A stretch of 64,000 nt of DNA from an archaeon GW2011_AR15 (lineage in GTDB: Archaea > Nanobdellota > Nanobdellia > Woesearchaeales > GW2011-AR15). The position numbers were made by a program, and so were the translations under genes. The stretch covers positions 150,033 to 214,032 of the forward strand of contig CP010425.1 of assembly GCA_000830295.1 (NCBI GenBank), given 5' to 3'. Below the pieces are notes generated by a model, which was given only the letters and a program-made list of their open reading frames with translations, was not told where the DNA came from and did no database searches. Positions 1 to 8,371 of this stretch are shown here, piece after piece (the first letter of the stretch is position 1; each line of letters starts with the position of its first letter).

Positions 1-211
1 ATTCTCCTCTTTTGCCGAGGACCATGCCTGATTTTCCATGAAACCTTGGATAATACATGCCATTCTGGTAAGCCGGCTCTGCTTTCATGACTACTTTTTC
101 TCCATTTTTAAATTCCTGGAAAAATTTCCTCAGAGAGATTTTGCCCTTTTCCTTATGGCCTTTGCTGAGCTTTCCTCTGGTTTTCCTTCTGAAAGATCCA
201 TGGTGTTGCAT
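1..211 (-). CDS. rpl21e: 50S ribosomal protein L21e (3' part outside window)
   Basis: Reading the minus strand from an ATG at 211 gives about 70 residues beginning MQHHGSFRRKTRGKLSKG and continuing with KVVMKAEPAYQNGMYYPRFHGKSG, the basic N-terminal half of ribosomal protein L21e, a family limited to archaea and eukaryotes. The protein binds 23S rRNA in the large subunit. The gene runs off the left edge, so the C-terminal part is missing here. It lies 42 nt downstream of the DRG GTPase gene on the same strand and may be cotranscribed with it. The family call is firm from the motif FRRKTRGKLSKG and the PRFHGKSG segment. Confidence 0.9.
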   Translation of the reverse strand, partial: MQHHGSFRRKTRGKLSKGHKEKGKISLRKFFQEFKNGEKVVMKAEPAYQNGMYYPRFHGKSGMVLGKRGE

Positions 212-253
212 AGTGCTGAGAAAAAAGACACAGTTTATAAAGATTATGATTGG

Positions 254-1348
254 CTATCTGAGGTGGAGCTCGACAATATCCCTGTCCTGGAGCTCATGCG
301 CCAGCTTTGTAATTTTCTGGCCGTCATACTTTACAGAGCCCCATATCCTAGCAAACCTGAATTTTTTCACAAACTCCCTGTGAAGCTTGATGCAGAGCTC
401 ATTGAGCCTGTCCCCCTGCCTCATTATCAGCGGCTCTTTCACGTCTGCCTCTTTTCCGGGCTGCTTCAGGTAAATCCTTATCATTTTCAGGCCGCTGAAT
501 ATCTTTTCTTTCAGCTCTTCGAGATTAATTCCCAGCTCTGCTGAGACGAATATTGCCTCAGGATATCTCGCTTTCGCCTCCTGGAGCTTTTCCTCGGAAA
601 CAGTTTCCATTTTGTTTACTATCACTATGCCGGGCAGGTATTTCTTATTGCCTTCAACAACATCTATAAGCTCATCATCGTTTATTCTGGTCCTTATAAG
701 CACGTCTGCGTTTGTTACTTTAAATTCATTCAGTATCCCCTCAAAGGTCTTCCTGTCTATGTCAAGAGGCACTGTAGAATTTACTGAAATCCCTCCTTTT
801 GGCGTCTTCTTTATCTTGACATCGGGCATTTTTTTGTTCAGCCTGAAGCCTGAATCATAGAGCTCTTTCTGGACTATCTTATAATGGTCAAGCCTATTGA
901 TATCAATGAGAATCATTATCATGTCTGCTGACCTTATTGCAGCAAGCACTTCCTTTCCCCTTCCTGTTCCCTCTGCTGCCCCGCCCACAATTCCCGGGAC
1001 GTCAAATATCTGTATCTGGGCACTCTTGTATTCAAGCATACCCGGTATGACTGTCAGCGTAGTGAATTCGTATTCTGCAACTTTTGATTCTGCGTTTGTC
1101 AGCTTATTGAGAAGAGTTGACTTGCCTACTGACGGATAGCCCACCAGGACAACTGTGGCATCGCCTGTTTTCTTCAGTACAAAGCCCTCGCTTTTTCCCT
1201 TCCCTCTTTTTTTTGTCTCTATCTCTTCCTTGAGCTTGGCTATCTTAGCCTTGACAAGGCCCACGTGGTGCTGTGTCCTCTTGTTGTATTTTGTTGTCGA
1301 AAGCTCTTCCTCAAGCTCTTTTATCTTATCTTCTCTGGACATATACAC
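254..1348 (-). CDS. DRG/Rbg-family ribosome-associated GTPase with TGS domain
   Basis: A 364-residue protein of the OBG/DRG GTPase class. An N-terminal helical basic region (about residues 3-60) is followed by G1 GYPSVGKS at 70-77, a G2-like TTLT near 97, G3 DVPG at 116-119 and G4 NKME at 245-248. A C-terminal TGS domain (about 285-364) ends IVELHLR. Archaeal and eukaryotic DRG proteins associate with translating ribosomes. Size and domain order match the family, and a neighbouring ribosomal protein gene fits a translation role. A second Met at residue 3 (1342) is an alternative start. Confidence 0.93.
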   Translation of the reverse strand: MYMSREDKIKELEEELSTTKYNKRTQHHVGLVKAKIAKLKEEIETKKRGKGKSEGFVLKKTGDATVVLVGYPSVGKSTLLNKLTNAESKVAEYEFTTLTVIPGMLEYKSAQIQIFDVPGIVGGAAEGTGRGKEVLAAIRSADMIMILIDINRLDHYKIVQKELYDSGFRLNKKMPDVKIKKTPKGGISVNSTVPLDIDRKTFEGILNEFKVTNADVLIRTRINDDELIDVVEGNKKYLPGIVIVNKMETVSEEKLQEAKARYPEAIFVSAELGINLEELKEKIFSGLKMIRIYLKQPGKEADVKEPLIMRQGDRLNELCIKLHREFVKKFRFARIWGSVKYDGQKITKLAHELQDRDIVELHLR

Positions 1349-1434
1349 AATTAGAAAACTATCCCTTATAAAAAGATTTATGGAAATACAGAAAAAACAG
1401 GGATATAAAAAAATCTGTTCAGAAACTGATTATG

Positions 1435-1938
1435 TCATCTGTCACTTCCAGCTTTGGCTTCGTAGCTGACTCCCCTAATCTTTTCTACTTCTTTCCTTAG
1501 CCCTGCTATGTAGCGCGGCTCCCTGCCGTTGTATTCTACTTTCACGTCATAAGGTGTTACTTTAACCCTTACATCATAATTCTTGCCTAGAGTCCATTCT
1601 ATCTCTCCCAGTGTAACCCTCAATAAGTCACTATAGTGGGGCTCATCTTCCTCATGTTTGGGAGTTTTATTTGCTTTGTGCACGCCGGGAGAGCCGCCTT
1701 TCCTTTCAATCTCATAATTCTTCTTGTAAAGCTCCAGAACATCTCTTTTCGTTGCATGGCCCAGGCTGGCTGTCCTCATATTATCTATCTCCAGGCCCTC
1801 TAAAAACTCCCCGGTCTGCCTTGATATATCAGAGTAGTCGAAATTGTATAGTTCTACTTTAACATCGCTCGGGTCCGGAAGATGCTTTAATATTTTTTCA
1901 AGATCAGAAGGCTCCATTTGTTGAAGAATTGTTAGCAT
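1435..1938 (-). CDS. Uncharacterised 167-aa protein
   Basis: I do not recognise the family. The protein is mixed alpha/beta, charged and without membrane segments or Cys motifs. The middle (about residues 85-105) is polar and His/Lys/Asp-rich. The C-terminal half (LGEIEWTLGKNYDVRVKVTPYD) looks like a small beta-rich domain. It is transcribed away from the pyrophosphatase gene; the divergent gap contains AT-rich promoter-like sequence for both. Its coding status rests on length, an open frame with normal composition and clean fit between neighbours. Confidence 0.7.
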   Translation of the reverse strand: MLTILQQMEPSDLEKILKHLPDPSDVKVELYNFDYSDISRQTGEFLEGLEIDNMRTASLGHATKRDVLELYKKNYEIERKGGSPGVHKANKTPKHEEDEPHYSDLLRVTLGEIEWTLGKNYDVRVKVTPYDVKVEYNGREPRYIAGLRKEVEKIRGVSYEAKAGSDR

Positions 1939-2065
1939 TGTATCACCCTGTTTACCCCCAAACTTATCTTATATTTAAAGATTTGCCAACTTTCTTCGTC
2001 GCATTAAAAAAGATTTAAATATTAATACCAAATCTTTTAAAAAATAAAGATTAGGGGGTTAAAAC

Positions 2066-4039
2066 ATGGTATTGAATCTTATTTTGGTTGCGAGCCTTCT
2101 CGCCTTGTTGTATGCCGGCTGCCTTGCCTTCTATATACTAAGGCAGGATCCGGGAAACAAGAAGATGCAGGAAATCGCAGATGCGATTGCACAGGGCGCA
2201 AAGGCTTATCTATTGAGACAGAACACAACAATTGCTGTTGTTACAATTGTATTGGCAGGAATTATATGGTATCTGCTTGGCATGACAACTGCCCTTACAT
2301 TCGTGCTGGGCGCATTCCTTTCCGCTGTAGCGGGGTTCATAGGAATGATGATCTCAGTCAAGGCAAACGTCAGGACTGCACAGGCAGCCAATAAGGGGCT
2401 AAGAGAGGCAATGGACCTTGGCTTCAAAGGCGGAACTGTAACAGGAATGGCAGTTGTCGGGCTTGGGCTGCTTGGTATCTCACTCTTATTTGGAGTTTAC
2501 AATGACCCTAAGGCAATAATAGGGTTTGGCTTCGGAGCTTCGCTTATCAGCTTATTTGCGAGAGTGGGTGGGGGAATCTACACAAAAGGAGCTGACGTAG
2601 GGGCAGATTTAGTCGGAAAAGTTGAGAAGGGAATCCCTGAAGACGACCCAAGGAATCCTGCGGTCATAGCAGACAACGTGGGAGACAACGTGGGAGACTG
2701 CGCAGGAATGGCTGCCGACCTTTTCGAATCATATTCAGTAACACTGATAGCTGCAATGCTTCTTGGGCTTTCAATCGTGGGAAGCATGCCTAATGCAGTA
2801 ATATATCCTATGGCCCTTGGCGGAGTGGCAATCCTTGCTTCAATCCTGGGGACATTTGTGGTAAGGACAGATGACAAAAATAAGATATGGTCTGCGCTGA
2901 ACAGGGGGATACTTGTAACTGCACTGCTTTCAGCAGTCGGGTTTTACTTTGTGACTGTTCTGCTGATGGGCAGCATGGCTTTCTTCTATGCGGCTCTTAC
3001 AGGCCTGGCTGTTACAGTTGCCATCGGCCAGATTGTTGAATACTACACCTCAGCAGACAAAAAGCCTACACAGGATGTTTCAGAGGCATCAACAACAGGC
3101 TCAGGAACAAACATAATCATGGGGCTTGCTGTTGGAATGGAAAGCACACTGCTTCCGGTGCTTGTGATATGCGCAGGAATCTTCGCCTCATTTTATTTTG
3201 CAGGAGTCTATGGAATTGCAGTCGCTGCAATGGCAATGCTTGCGATGACAGGGATTGTTGTGTCAGTTGATTCCTTTGGCCCTATAACAGACAATGCAGG
3301 CGGAATAGCAGAGATGTCCAACCTTCCTGAAAAAGTAAGGGAAAACACAGACGCGCTTGATGCTGTAGGAAACACAACAAAAGCAGTGACAAAGGGATTT
3401 GCAATCGGAGGGGCTGCGCTTGCTGCACTCTCACTTTTCGTTGCATATTCCGAGGAAGTCGGCCTGACAATAATAAATATCCTTGACCATAGGGTTGTCA
3501 TAGGACTGTTCATCGGCGGCGTCCTGCCGTTTGTATTCTCATCAATGACAATGAGGGCAGTCGGAAGGGCTGCAAAGCTTATTGTTGAGGAAGTCAGGAG
3601 GCAGTACAGGGAAATAAAAGGCATCATGGAAAGAAAGGCAAAGCCTGATTATGCCAGATGCGTTGACATAAGCACAAAAGCAGCAATAAATGAGCTTATT
3701 GTTCCAGGGCTGATTGCCGTGCTTTCACCTCTTGCAGTGGGCCTTCTTCTGGGACCGGCTGCTCTTGGCGGAATGCTTGCAGGGGCAATAATCACAGGAC
3801 TGCTTATGGCAATAATGATGACAACAGGAGGGGCTACCTGGGACAATGCAAAGAAATACATTGAAAAGGGAGCCTATGGCGGAAAAGGCAGCGAAGCCCA
3901 CAAGGCAGCTGTTGTTGGTGATACTGTCGGTGACCCATTCAAGGACACAGCAGGACCGGCACTTAACCCGCTGATAAAGGTTGTCAACACAATAGCACTG
4001 CTTGCAGCAGGGCTGATATTGACTTACGGGCTTTTCTAA
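2066..4039 (+). CDS. hppA: Membrane-bound proton-translocating pyrophosphatase, K+-independent type
   Basis: A 657-residue polytopic protein with the hallmarks of membrane pyrophosphatases, which couple PPi hydrolysis to ion pumping: the substrate-binding [11 protein letters not shown] (D177 onward), [10 protein letters not shown] at about 203-212, and the C-terminal [17 protein letters not shown]. The subclass motif reads GNTTKA with Lys at about residue 439. Family knowledge places Lys here in K+-independent H+ pumps and Ala in K+-dependent forms. There are about 15-16 hydrophobic segments. The ATG follows a G-rich ribosome-binding site (AGGGGGTTAAAAC) and a TATA-like TTTAAATATTAA near 2013. 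It probably recovers energy from biosynthetic PPi. Confidence 0.97.
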   Translation: MVLNLILVASLLALLYAGCLAFYILRQDPGNKKMQEIADAIAQGAKAYLLRQNTTIAVVTIVLAGIIWYLLGMTTALTFVLGAFLSAVAGFIGMMISVKANVRTAQAANKGLREAMDLGFKGGTVTGMAVVGLGLLGISLLFGVYNDPKAIIGFGFGASLISLFARVGGGIYTKGADVGADLVGKVEKGIPEDDPRNPAVIADNVGDNVGDCAGMAADLFESYSVTLIAAMLLGLSIVGSMPNAVIYPMALGGVAILASILGTFVVRTDDKNKIWSALNRGILVTALLSAVGFYFVTVLLMGSMAFFYAALTGLAVTVAIGQIVEYYTSADKKPTQDVSEASTTGSGTNIIMGLAVGMESTLLPVLVICAGIFASFYFAGVYGIAVAAMAMLAMTGIVVSVDSFGPITDNAGGIAEMSNLPEKVRENTDALDAVGNTTKAVTKGFAIGGAALAALSLFVAYSEEVGLTIINILDHRVVIGLFIGGVLPFVFSSMTMRAVGRAAKLIVEEVRRQYREIKGIMERKAKPDYARCVDISTKAAINELIVPGLIAVLSPLAVGLLLGPAALGGMLAGAIITGLLMAIMMTTGGATWDNAKKYIEKGAYGGKGSEAHKAAVVGDTVGDPFKDTAGPALNPLIKVVNTIALLAAGLILTYGLF

Positions 4040-4078
4040 ACAGAAAAGCTTAAAATTTAATTTTTTCTCCTTTCTTTT

Positions 4079-4468
4079 ATGGATATTGAAGAATGGTTCC
4101 TGAAATCTGAAGAACTGATCCTGATGCGGCTGACTTCAGAGCTTGAACATGCTGCTGCAGGGACCAGGGCGCTGATAAAGCCAAGGGGAGCATACATGCC
4201 TCATGGATATGACCAGGGCATATTCTATGGATATGTAAACCCTGTGCCAAACAATGGCTCAAGATGCGGCTATGCAAAATTCTGCTGGGAAACTGCAAAC
4301 GAAGTTCTGATCGGAATAAAAGTTCCTATAAATCTTTCTTTTATCCACTCAGCAGGAAAATTCTTTGAGGTTAATTATCCTCCAAAGCTTAAGCTGGAAA
4401 AAATATTCCCCGGAGATCCCAACCACACAGAAATTCTTGGATATCTGGATGATCTCCAATATGCCTAG
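4079..4468 (+). CDS. Uncharacterised 129-aa protein
   Basis: No family is recognised. The protein starts MDIEEWFLKSEELILMRL with an amphipathic helix, then has a Gly/Tyr-rich centre (MPHGYDQGIFYGYVNPVPNN) containing two Cys (GSRCGYAKFCWE). There is no signal peptide or membrane segment. It lies 40 nt after hppA in the same direction and has its own possible TATA-like element (AAAATTTAAT, near 4052), so it may be separately and leaderlessly transcribed. Confidence 0.65.
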   Translation: MDIEEWFLKSEELILMRLTSELEHAAAGTRALIKPRGAYMPHGYDQGIFYGYVNPVPNNGSRCGYAKFCWETANEVLIGIKVPINLSFIHSAGKFFEVNYPPKLKLEKIFPGDPNHTEILGYLDDLQYA

Positions 4469-4521
4469 GCACTGGACATCAGTGCAAAAACTATTTAATT
4501 TGATTTCGTATTTCCTCCTTT

Positions 4522-5736
4522 ATGGACTTTAACTGCCCTTACTGCGGGAGCTCCAGGCTTCATCACCTGAGAAGCTGCCCAAAAATGTATTCTATGGTGA
4601 AGCAGAAGCAGTTCAATGAAAAGGCAAAGCAGGATTATTTCGGGGAATCGCCCAATGTCTTCATAGGAAGATACGGCTATCCGAAAGTTAATGTGGGTTT
4701 CCTGTCAAATGAAGAGCTGCCTAAAGACACGGATATGCCTAAATTATGGTCCAGGGAGAATTATGACATCCCGAAGATTGTTGACCTGAGAAGCAACCTG
4801 ATAAACTCGAGGTTCAAGGCCGACATAAAGAGCTTTGACGAGAAATTCATGGATGTCGCAAAAGAAGTCTCAATGGCAGAGAAGCCTGTTGATGTTGAAG
4901 TCCATCTTAACAAGAGGCCTGTCTTCAGCCTGAAGCTTGACAATGACATAACACCCTACGGCCCGTCTGTGGAGCTTGAGAAAGCTGAGATAACTGAAAA
5001 TCCCTCAATAACAAGGCAGGTCGACAAAGTTGTGGGCGATGAAGACATGAAGGCGGTTGATGCGATGGATTATCTCTACAGCAAGGGATATGATGAACAT
5101 TTCCTTACAAAGCTGATTTCTGTGGGGAATATCGGAATAGGAAAAAACAGGAAGCTCGTGCCCACAAGATGGTCAATAACTGCTGTGGATGACACGCTTG
5201 GGAAAAATCTTATCTCAGAAATAAAAAATTTTTCTGAGTATGAATATGCTGCGCATTTCGGAGGCTATCTTGGAAATTACTATCTCATACTGTTCTTCCC
5301 GGAGATCTGGTCATACGAGCTTTTTGAGACTTATGTGGGTGACCCAAGCCAGCCGAAAAAAAGCGAGATAGAGACATCGACAGACTATGAGTCCTACGAG
5401 GGAAGAAAGGATTATGCAAGCAATACTGTCGGGGGCTATTATGCAGCCAGGCTTGGCATACTTGAATACCTGATATCAAAAAAAAGGCAGGCATCTGTGC
5501 TGGCATTAAGGTTTATCACAAACGAGTATTATATGGGACTCGGTGTCTGGGTTGTAAGGCAGGCAACAAGGCATGCCCTTGAATCAAAAACAATAAAGTT
5601 CTCATCAAAGGAGCTCATGCTCAGTTATGCAAGATTAATGATTAAAAAAAAATTCAGCTTTGATGCTGAGGAACTGCTGAAAAAGAGCATGTTGCTGAAA
5701 GAGATAAAAGAACAAAAGAAGCTCAGCAGCTTCTGA
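4522..5736 (+). CDS. nreA: NreA-family archaeal DNA repair protein with C-terminal PIP-like motif
   Basis: A 404-residue protein that starts with a Cys cluster (CPYCG at 4-8, second Cys at 18) and continues with the Nre signature (ESPNVFIGRYGYPKVNVG). Archaeal Nre proteins protect against DNA damage and bind PCNA. The last residues read EQKKLSSF, which fits a PCNA-interacting box (Q-x-x-L-x-x-F) at the extreme C terminus, as known for this family. The gene is convergent with S6e with a 4-nt gap. A TATA-like AACTATTTAATTTG lies at 4489-4502, about 27 nt before the start, suggesting a leaderless mRNA. Confidence 0.88.
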   Translation: MDFNCPYCGSSRLHHLRSCPKMYSMVKQKQFNEKAKQDYFGESPNVFIGRYGYPKVNVGFLSNEELPKDTDMPKLWSRENYDIPKIVDLRSNLINSRFKADIKSFDEKFMDVAKEVSMAEKPVDVEVHLNKRPVFSLKLDNDITPYGPSVELEKAEITENPSITRQVDKVVGDEDMKAVDAMDYLYSKGYDEHFLTKLISVGNIGIGKNRKLVPTRWSITAVDDTLGKNLISEIKNFSEYEYAAHFGGYLGNYYLILFFPEIWSYELFETYVGDPSQPKKSEIETSTDYESYEGRKDYASNTVGGYYAARLGILEYLISKKRQASVLALRFITNEYYMGLGVWVVRQATRHALESKTIKFSSKELMLSYARLMIKKKFSFDAEELLKKSMLLKEIKEQKKLSSF

Positions 5737-5740
5737 AAAA

Positions 5741-6265
5741 TTATTCAGCCTTTTTCTCTGCTGGCTTTTCTTCCTTTGGAGCTGCCTTTTTCTCTTCTTT
5801 GGAGTGCTCTTTTGGTTTCTCCTCTTTCTTTGGCTTCTCTTTCTTTTTAGGCTCTTCGGCGGGCTTTTCAGCTGGTGCTTCCCCTTCTGCTGCCGGAGCT
5901 CCTCCTAATGGTGTCTTTCCATGCTTAAGGATTTTCATTGAAACTTGTGTAATCCTCTCGTGGATTGTATTCCCGCAGACTGTCCTTCTCAGCCTGATGC
6001 CTGCTTCTCTGTTCCTTGTTCCGACGCCGGTTGTGATAAGGACCTGTTTCCTTACCGGGCCCTCGATATCCTTCCTCATCGGGAAGCCGCAGTAGTCTGC
6101 TCCGCCTGTAATCTCAAATTCGTATCCGGCAAGGTCAAAAGCCTCTCCTTTTATTGTATCTCCTATCTTTTTTCCAAGGAGGGAATTTGCATTTTCTTCA
6201 GACACTGCAATCTGGTGTGTTTTCCCTGACTTAGGGTCTCCTATGCTTAGCTTAAATTCAACCAT
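5741..6265 (-). CDS. rps6e: 30S ribosomal protein S6e
   Basis: A 174-residue protein matching archaeal S6e in residues 1-120: MVEFKLSIGDPKSGKTHQ, then GGADYCGFPMRKDIEGP and GTRNREAGIRLRRTV. Residues 125-174 form a low-complexity tail of Lys, Glu, Ala and Pro, which is longer than the usual archaeal S6e and probably disordered. The ATG follows GGTGA at a short distance (AAAAGGTGAACAATTAAG). A TATA-like CTTAAAGG lies about 40 nt upstream on the minus strand. S6e binds the 16S rRNA body. Confidence 0.95.
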   Translation of the reverse strand: MVEFKLSIGDPKSGKTHQIAVSEENANSLLGKKIGDTIKGEAFDLAGYEFEITGGADYCGFPMRKDIEGPVRKQVLITTGVGTRNREAGIRLRRTVCGNTIHERITQVSMKILKHGKTPLGGAPAAEGEAPAEKPAEEPKKKEKPKKEEKPKEHSKEEKKAAPKEEKPAEKKAE

Positions 6266-6395
6266 CTTAATTGTTCACCTTTTGATTTTATGCTGAGAAA
6301 CCTTTAAGCCCCTTCGGGTCAACCCAAGGCATGCGCCTCAGCAATTGAAATGGAGTTGCAGATGATTTAAAAGCTTTTTTGTTTTGGAATAGAGA

Positions 6396-6520
6396 AATAA
6401 AAAATGTCGGGAATGAGGGGAAACCTCACACCTCCCGAAAAAGCGGGTGTCGGCGTTTCAAAGTTCCATAGATACGCCTGTGACTACACTAGGAAATTAC
6501 CTGTTATTCTGACTACTTTA
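6396..6520 (+). ncRNA. Candidate structured RNA (or short leaderless ORF) upstream of L15e
   Basis: A TATA-like GATTTAAAAGC at 6364-6374 precedes a GC-richer stretch that folds strongly. Helix TCGGGA (6407-6412) with TCCCGA (6433-6438) encloses TGAGG (6414-6418) with CCTCA (6424-6428) and a GGAAA-type loop. A second element pairs GGCGT (6452-6456) with ACGCC (6474-6478) and GTC (6449-6451) with GAC (6482-6484). An ATG at 6404 opens a 51-codon frame to 6559, MSGMRGNLTPPEKAGVGV onward, but that frame runs into the L15e promoter and looks unlike a protein. I favour an RNA gene. It does not match 5S, SRP or RNase P RNA. Confidence 0.4.
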
Positions 6521-6610
6521 CATAACTTTTATAAACACTCCATTTTTCCAAATCAGTAAGAAATGTGGGCATATCCTATACGGAAGCCTGAATCTTAAAG
6601 GTGATAAAAA

Positions 6611-7183
6611 ATGAGCATGTACAAATATATAAGGCAGGCCTGGAAAAAACCGAAGAAAAATCTTGGTGAGATATGGAAAGAGAGGCTTGTTCAGTGGAGA
6701 AAGGAACCTGTTACAATAAGGATAGAAAAGCCTACTAGGCTGGACAGAGCAAGAGCTCTTGGATATAAGGCCATTCAGGGAGTTTTCATTGTAAGGCAGA
6801 GAGTCCAAAGGGGAGGAAGGCAGAGGCTGCAGATAAGGAAGGCCAGAAGGTCAAAGACCCAAAGGCACAAGAAGATAGTTGCAAGAAACTATCAGAGCAT
6901 TGCAGAAGAAAGAGCAAACAAGAAGTTCCTGAACTGCGAGGTGCTTAATTCATACTGGGTTGGCGAAGATGGTGTGTACAAGTGGTATGAGGTTATCATG
7001 GTAGACAGAAGCCACCCTGTTGTCAAGTCAAAGCACTACCTGAGCTGGATTGCAAAGAAAAAAGCAAGGGCTTTCAGAGGCATTACATCTGCAAGCAGGA
7101 AAAGCAGAGGCCTGAGAAACAAAGGCAAGGGAGCTGAGAAGCTGAGGCCAAGCCTGAGAGCGCACAACAGGCAGGCTCATTAA
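6611..7183 (+). CDS. rpl15e: 50S ribosomal protein L15e
   Basis: A 190-residue, strongly basic protein with the L15e signature throughout: [14 protein letters not shown] at the start, [17 protein letters not shown] in the middle, and the C-terminal [22 protein letters not shown]15e is an archaeal and eukaryotic large-subunit protein of about this length. A TATA-like CTTTTATAAAC at 6526-6536 implies a leader of roughly 50 nt. The ATG is preceded by AAAGGTGATAAAA, a good Shine-Dalgarno site. Confidence 0.97.
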   Translation: MSMYKYIRQAWKKPKKNLGEIWKERLVQWRKEPVTIRIEKPTRLDRARALGYKAIQGVFIVRQRVQRGGRQRLQIRKARRSKTQRHKKIVARNYQSIAEERANKKFLNCEVLNSYWVGEDGVYKWYEVIMVDRSHPVVKSKHYLSWIAKKKARAFRGITSASRKSRGLRNKGKGAEKLRPSLRAHNRQAH

Positions 7184-7188
7184 ATGTC

Positions 7189-7219
7189 AAGAACCGCTTA
7201 TCTGTAAATGGCGGTTCTT
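7189..7219 (+). terminator. Perfect 9-bp hairpin just after L15e
   Basis: AAGAACCGC (7189-7197) and GCGGTTCTT (7211-7219) form a perfect stem with a 13-nt loop, starting 6 nt after the L15e stop. It has no T-run directly behind it, so it could equally be an mRNA 3'-end stabiliser, a processing signal, or part of the RNA element that follows. Confidence 0.5.
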
Positions 7220-7230
7220 GAGTATGCTCA

Positions 7231-7294
7231 CGATTTCCACGATGTGGTGTTGTCATTTTCAACTCGCTATTGGAACACGAGTGGAAATCGCGAC
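7231..7294 (+). ncRNA. Long hairpin ending in ACA, candidate H/ACA-like RNA or processing element
   Basis: CGATTTCCAC (7231-7240) pairs perfectly with GTGGAAATCG (7281-7290). Inside lie an asymmetric loop (GATGTG against GA) and a second helix GTGTT (7247-7251) with AACAC (7274-7278). The outer stem is followed within 1-2 nt by ACA (7292-7294). A lower stem, an internal pocket and a trailing ACA resemble an archaeal H/ACA guide RNA, although the pocket is small and no kink-turn is obvious. It sits directly upstream of tRNA-Val and may instead be a transcript-end structure. Confidence 0.35.
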
Positions 7295-7328
7295 ATTTAT
7301 ATATTATTTTTATTTCATATCCATACAC

Positions 7329-7445
7329 GGGCCCGTGGTCTAGTGGTTCAAGTGGTTAGAAATAACAACTTACACAAATGACGTTGCCCTTACAAGCATA
7401 TGCTAAGTGAGGCGAAGGTCACCAGTTCGACTCTGGTCGGGCCCA
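7329..7445 (+). tRNA. tRNA-Val(TAC) with a D-loop intron and an anticodon-loop intron
   Basis: Acceptor GGGCCCG (7329-7335) pairs with CGGGCCC (7438-7444), discriminator A at 7445, no encoded CCA. T arm ACCAG/CTGGT with TTCGACT. Anticodon stem TTGCC (7384-7388) with GGCGA (7411-7415) and anticodon TAC at 7391-7393. A 15-nt intron (7395-7409) sits between positions 37 and 38 in a canonical bulge-helix-bulge: CTTA/TAAG helix flanked by 3-nt bulges CAA and TGA. The D arm (GTCTAGTGGTT...ATGAC) is interrupted by a further 29 nt (7349-7377), which folds as AAGT/ACTT plus GTTA/TAAC with a GAAA loop and a relaxed bulge-helix-bulge. Removing both leaves a standard 73-nt tRNA. Confidence 0.88.
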
Positions 7446-7455
7446 CTATTTTTCT

Positions 7456-7968
7456 TTATTCAGGAAACAGATACATTATCCTCTCTTCAGCAGCCTCATT
7501 AACGAGCTCAATAATCCTGTCTTTCATTCCCTGCGGGATTCTGCCCACAGATTTCAGCATGCCAAGATATCCGTCCAGAATAGGCTTATATGCTGCCCTG
7601 AACTCATTGCTGTCCTTAAATTCGGCTTTTACAGCTTCTTCATACGTGTCAACATTATGCCTTATCAGCCTCTGGTAAAACTCTACTGTTCCACGAAGAA
7701 GGCCCCTATCAATTTCAAATGACTTAAATTCATTGGCCAGTGCATCCAAATCGCCTTCGGAAGGCGGATAATCCATCCTGTATGCCTCATCAAGGAAAAA
7801 CCTGGCTTTTTCAGCTCCGAGATCGAAAAATTTGGAGCGGGCTGCTTTCAGCATGAGCTTCATAACCTTCCCGCTCTCTGAGTAAAGTTTGCCATATATG
7901 TCCTCAAACCCTTTCATCTCAAATTCAAGGATAGCATCATAAAGACTCATGCTCCCGGAGAATTGCAT
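7456..7968 (-). CDS. Uncharacterised helical protein, ~170 aa
   Basis: No family is recognised. The sequence is almost entirely helical and charged (MSLYDAILEFEMKGFEDIYG, later DRIIELVNEAAEERIMYLFP) with no membrane segment or Cys motif. The frame is open from an ATG at 7989, but the likely TATA box (AGTATAAAAATT, centred near 8006) places transcription start near 7980. I therefore prefer the ATG at 7968 (MQFSGSMSLYD). The same AT-rich element serves the divergent membrane-protein gene. Confidence 0.65.
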   Translation of the reverse strand: MQFSGSMSLYDAILEFEMKGFEDIYGKLYSESGKVMKLMLKAARSKFFDLGAEKARFFLDEAYRMDYPPSEGDLDALANEFKSFEIDRGLLRGTVEFYQRLIRHNVDTYEEAVKAEFKDSNEFRAAYKPILDGYLGMLKSVGRIPQGMKDRIIELVNEAAEERIMYLFPE

Positions 7969-7995
7969 TTTTATTATAAAGATATCCAAAGATTG

Positions 7996-8010
7996 AAAAA
8001 ATTTTTATAC
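7996..8010. promoter_or_regulatory. Shared TATA element for divergent genes
   Basis: AAAATTTTTATACT is centred 27 nt upstream of the ATG at 8031 on the plus strand. On the minus strand it lies about 37 nt from the ATG at 7968. The nearly symmetric AAATTTTTATA can be read in both directions, so one box may drive both genes, with the plus-strand mRNA leaderless. Confidence 0.5.
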
Positions 8011-8030
8011 TAATCAGACAAACAAAACCC

Positions 8031-8330
8031 ATGCGCAAGAAAAACGGGAATGCAATAGCCATGATATGGCTCATATTCGCCCAGCTGTTTATGCTGATAA
8101 CCCTGCTTCCCTGGTTTGCTGTGTTCGGGCCTTCTTTTATGGTATTCGACAAACAAAATCCAATACTCTCAGCATTATACGTCGGAGCTGTGGGAAGCTA
8201 TCCTGTTGTCTGTATCCTCCTCTCAATATTCGCCTGGAAAGCGTATGCCGAGGACAAAATAAGAAAAGCCGTTGTTCTTGGCTCAATACCCATAGTAATA
8301 GCTATAATTTTTATGCTGCTCATAATTTAA
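8031..8330 (+). CDS. Small polytopic membrane protein, 99 aa
   Basis: Three or four hydrophobic segments (about residues 8-38, 44-66 and 78-99) connected by short loops, with a basic start (MRKKNGNAIAMIW) and a KAYAEDKIRKAV cytoplasmic-looking loop. No family is recognised. A TATA box 27 nt upstream makes it a leaderless gene. The signal peptidase gene follows in the same direction after 41 nt with its own TATA box. Confidence 0.75.
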   Translation: MRKKNGNAIAMIWLIFAQLFMLITLLPWFAVFGPSFMVFDKQNPILSALYVGAVGSYPVVCILLSIFAWKAYAEDKIRKAVVLGSIPIVIAIIFMLLII

Positions 8331-8371
8331 ACCCAAACTTTTAAATAACTTCTGCTCCTTGCATCTTTTCT

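Noticed and set aside
3208..3627. Long open frame antisense to the pyrophosphatase gene
   Set aside because: It mirrors the codon pattern of hppA, has no start context or homology, and is Ser/Thr/Ala-rich as expected for a shadow frame.
6404..6559. 51-codon ORF as a protein gene
   Set aside because: It contains strong RNA helices and the L15e TATA box, and its composition is not protein-like; kept only as an alternative to an RNA.
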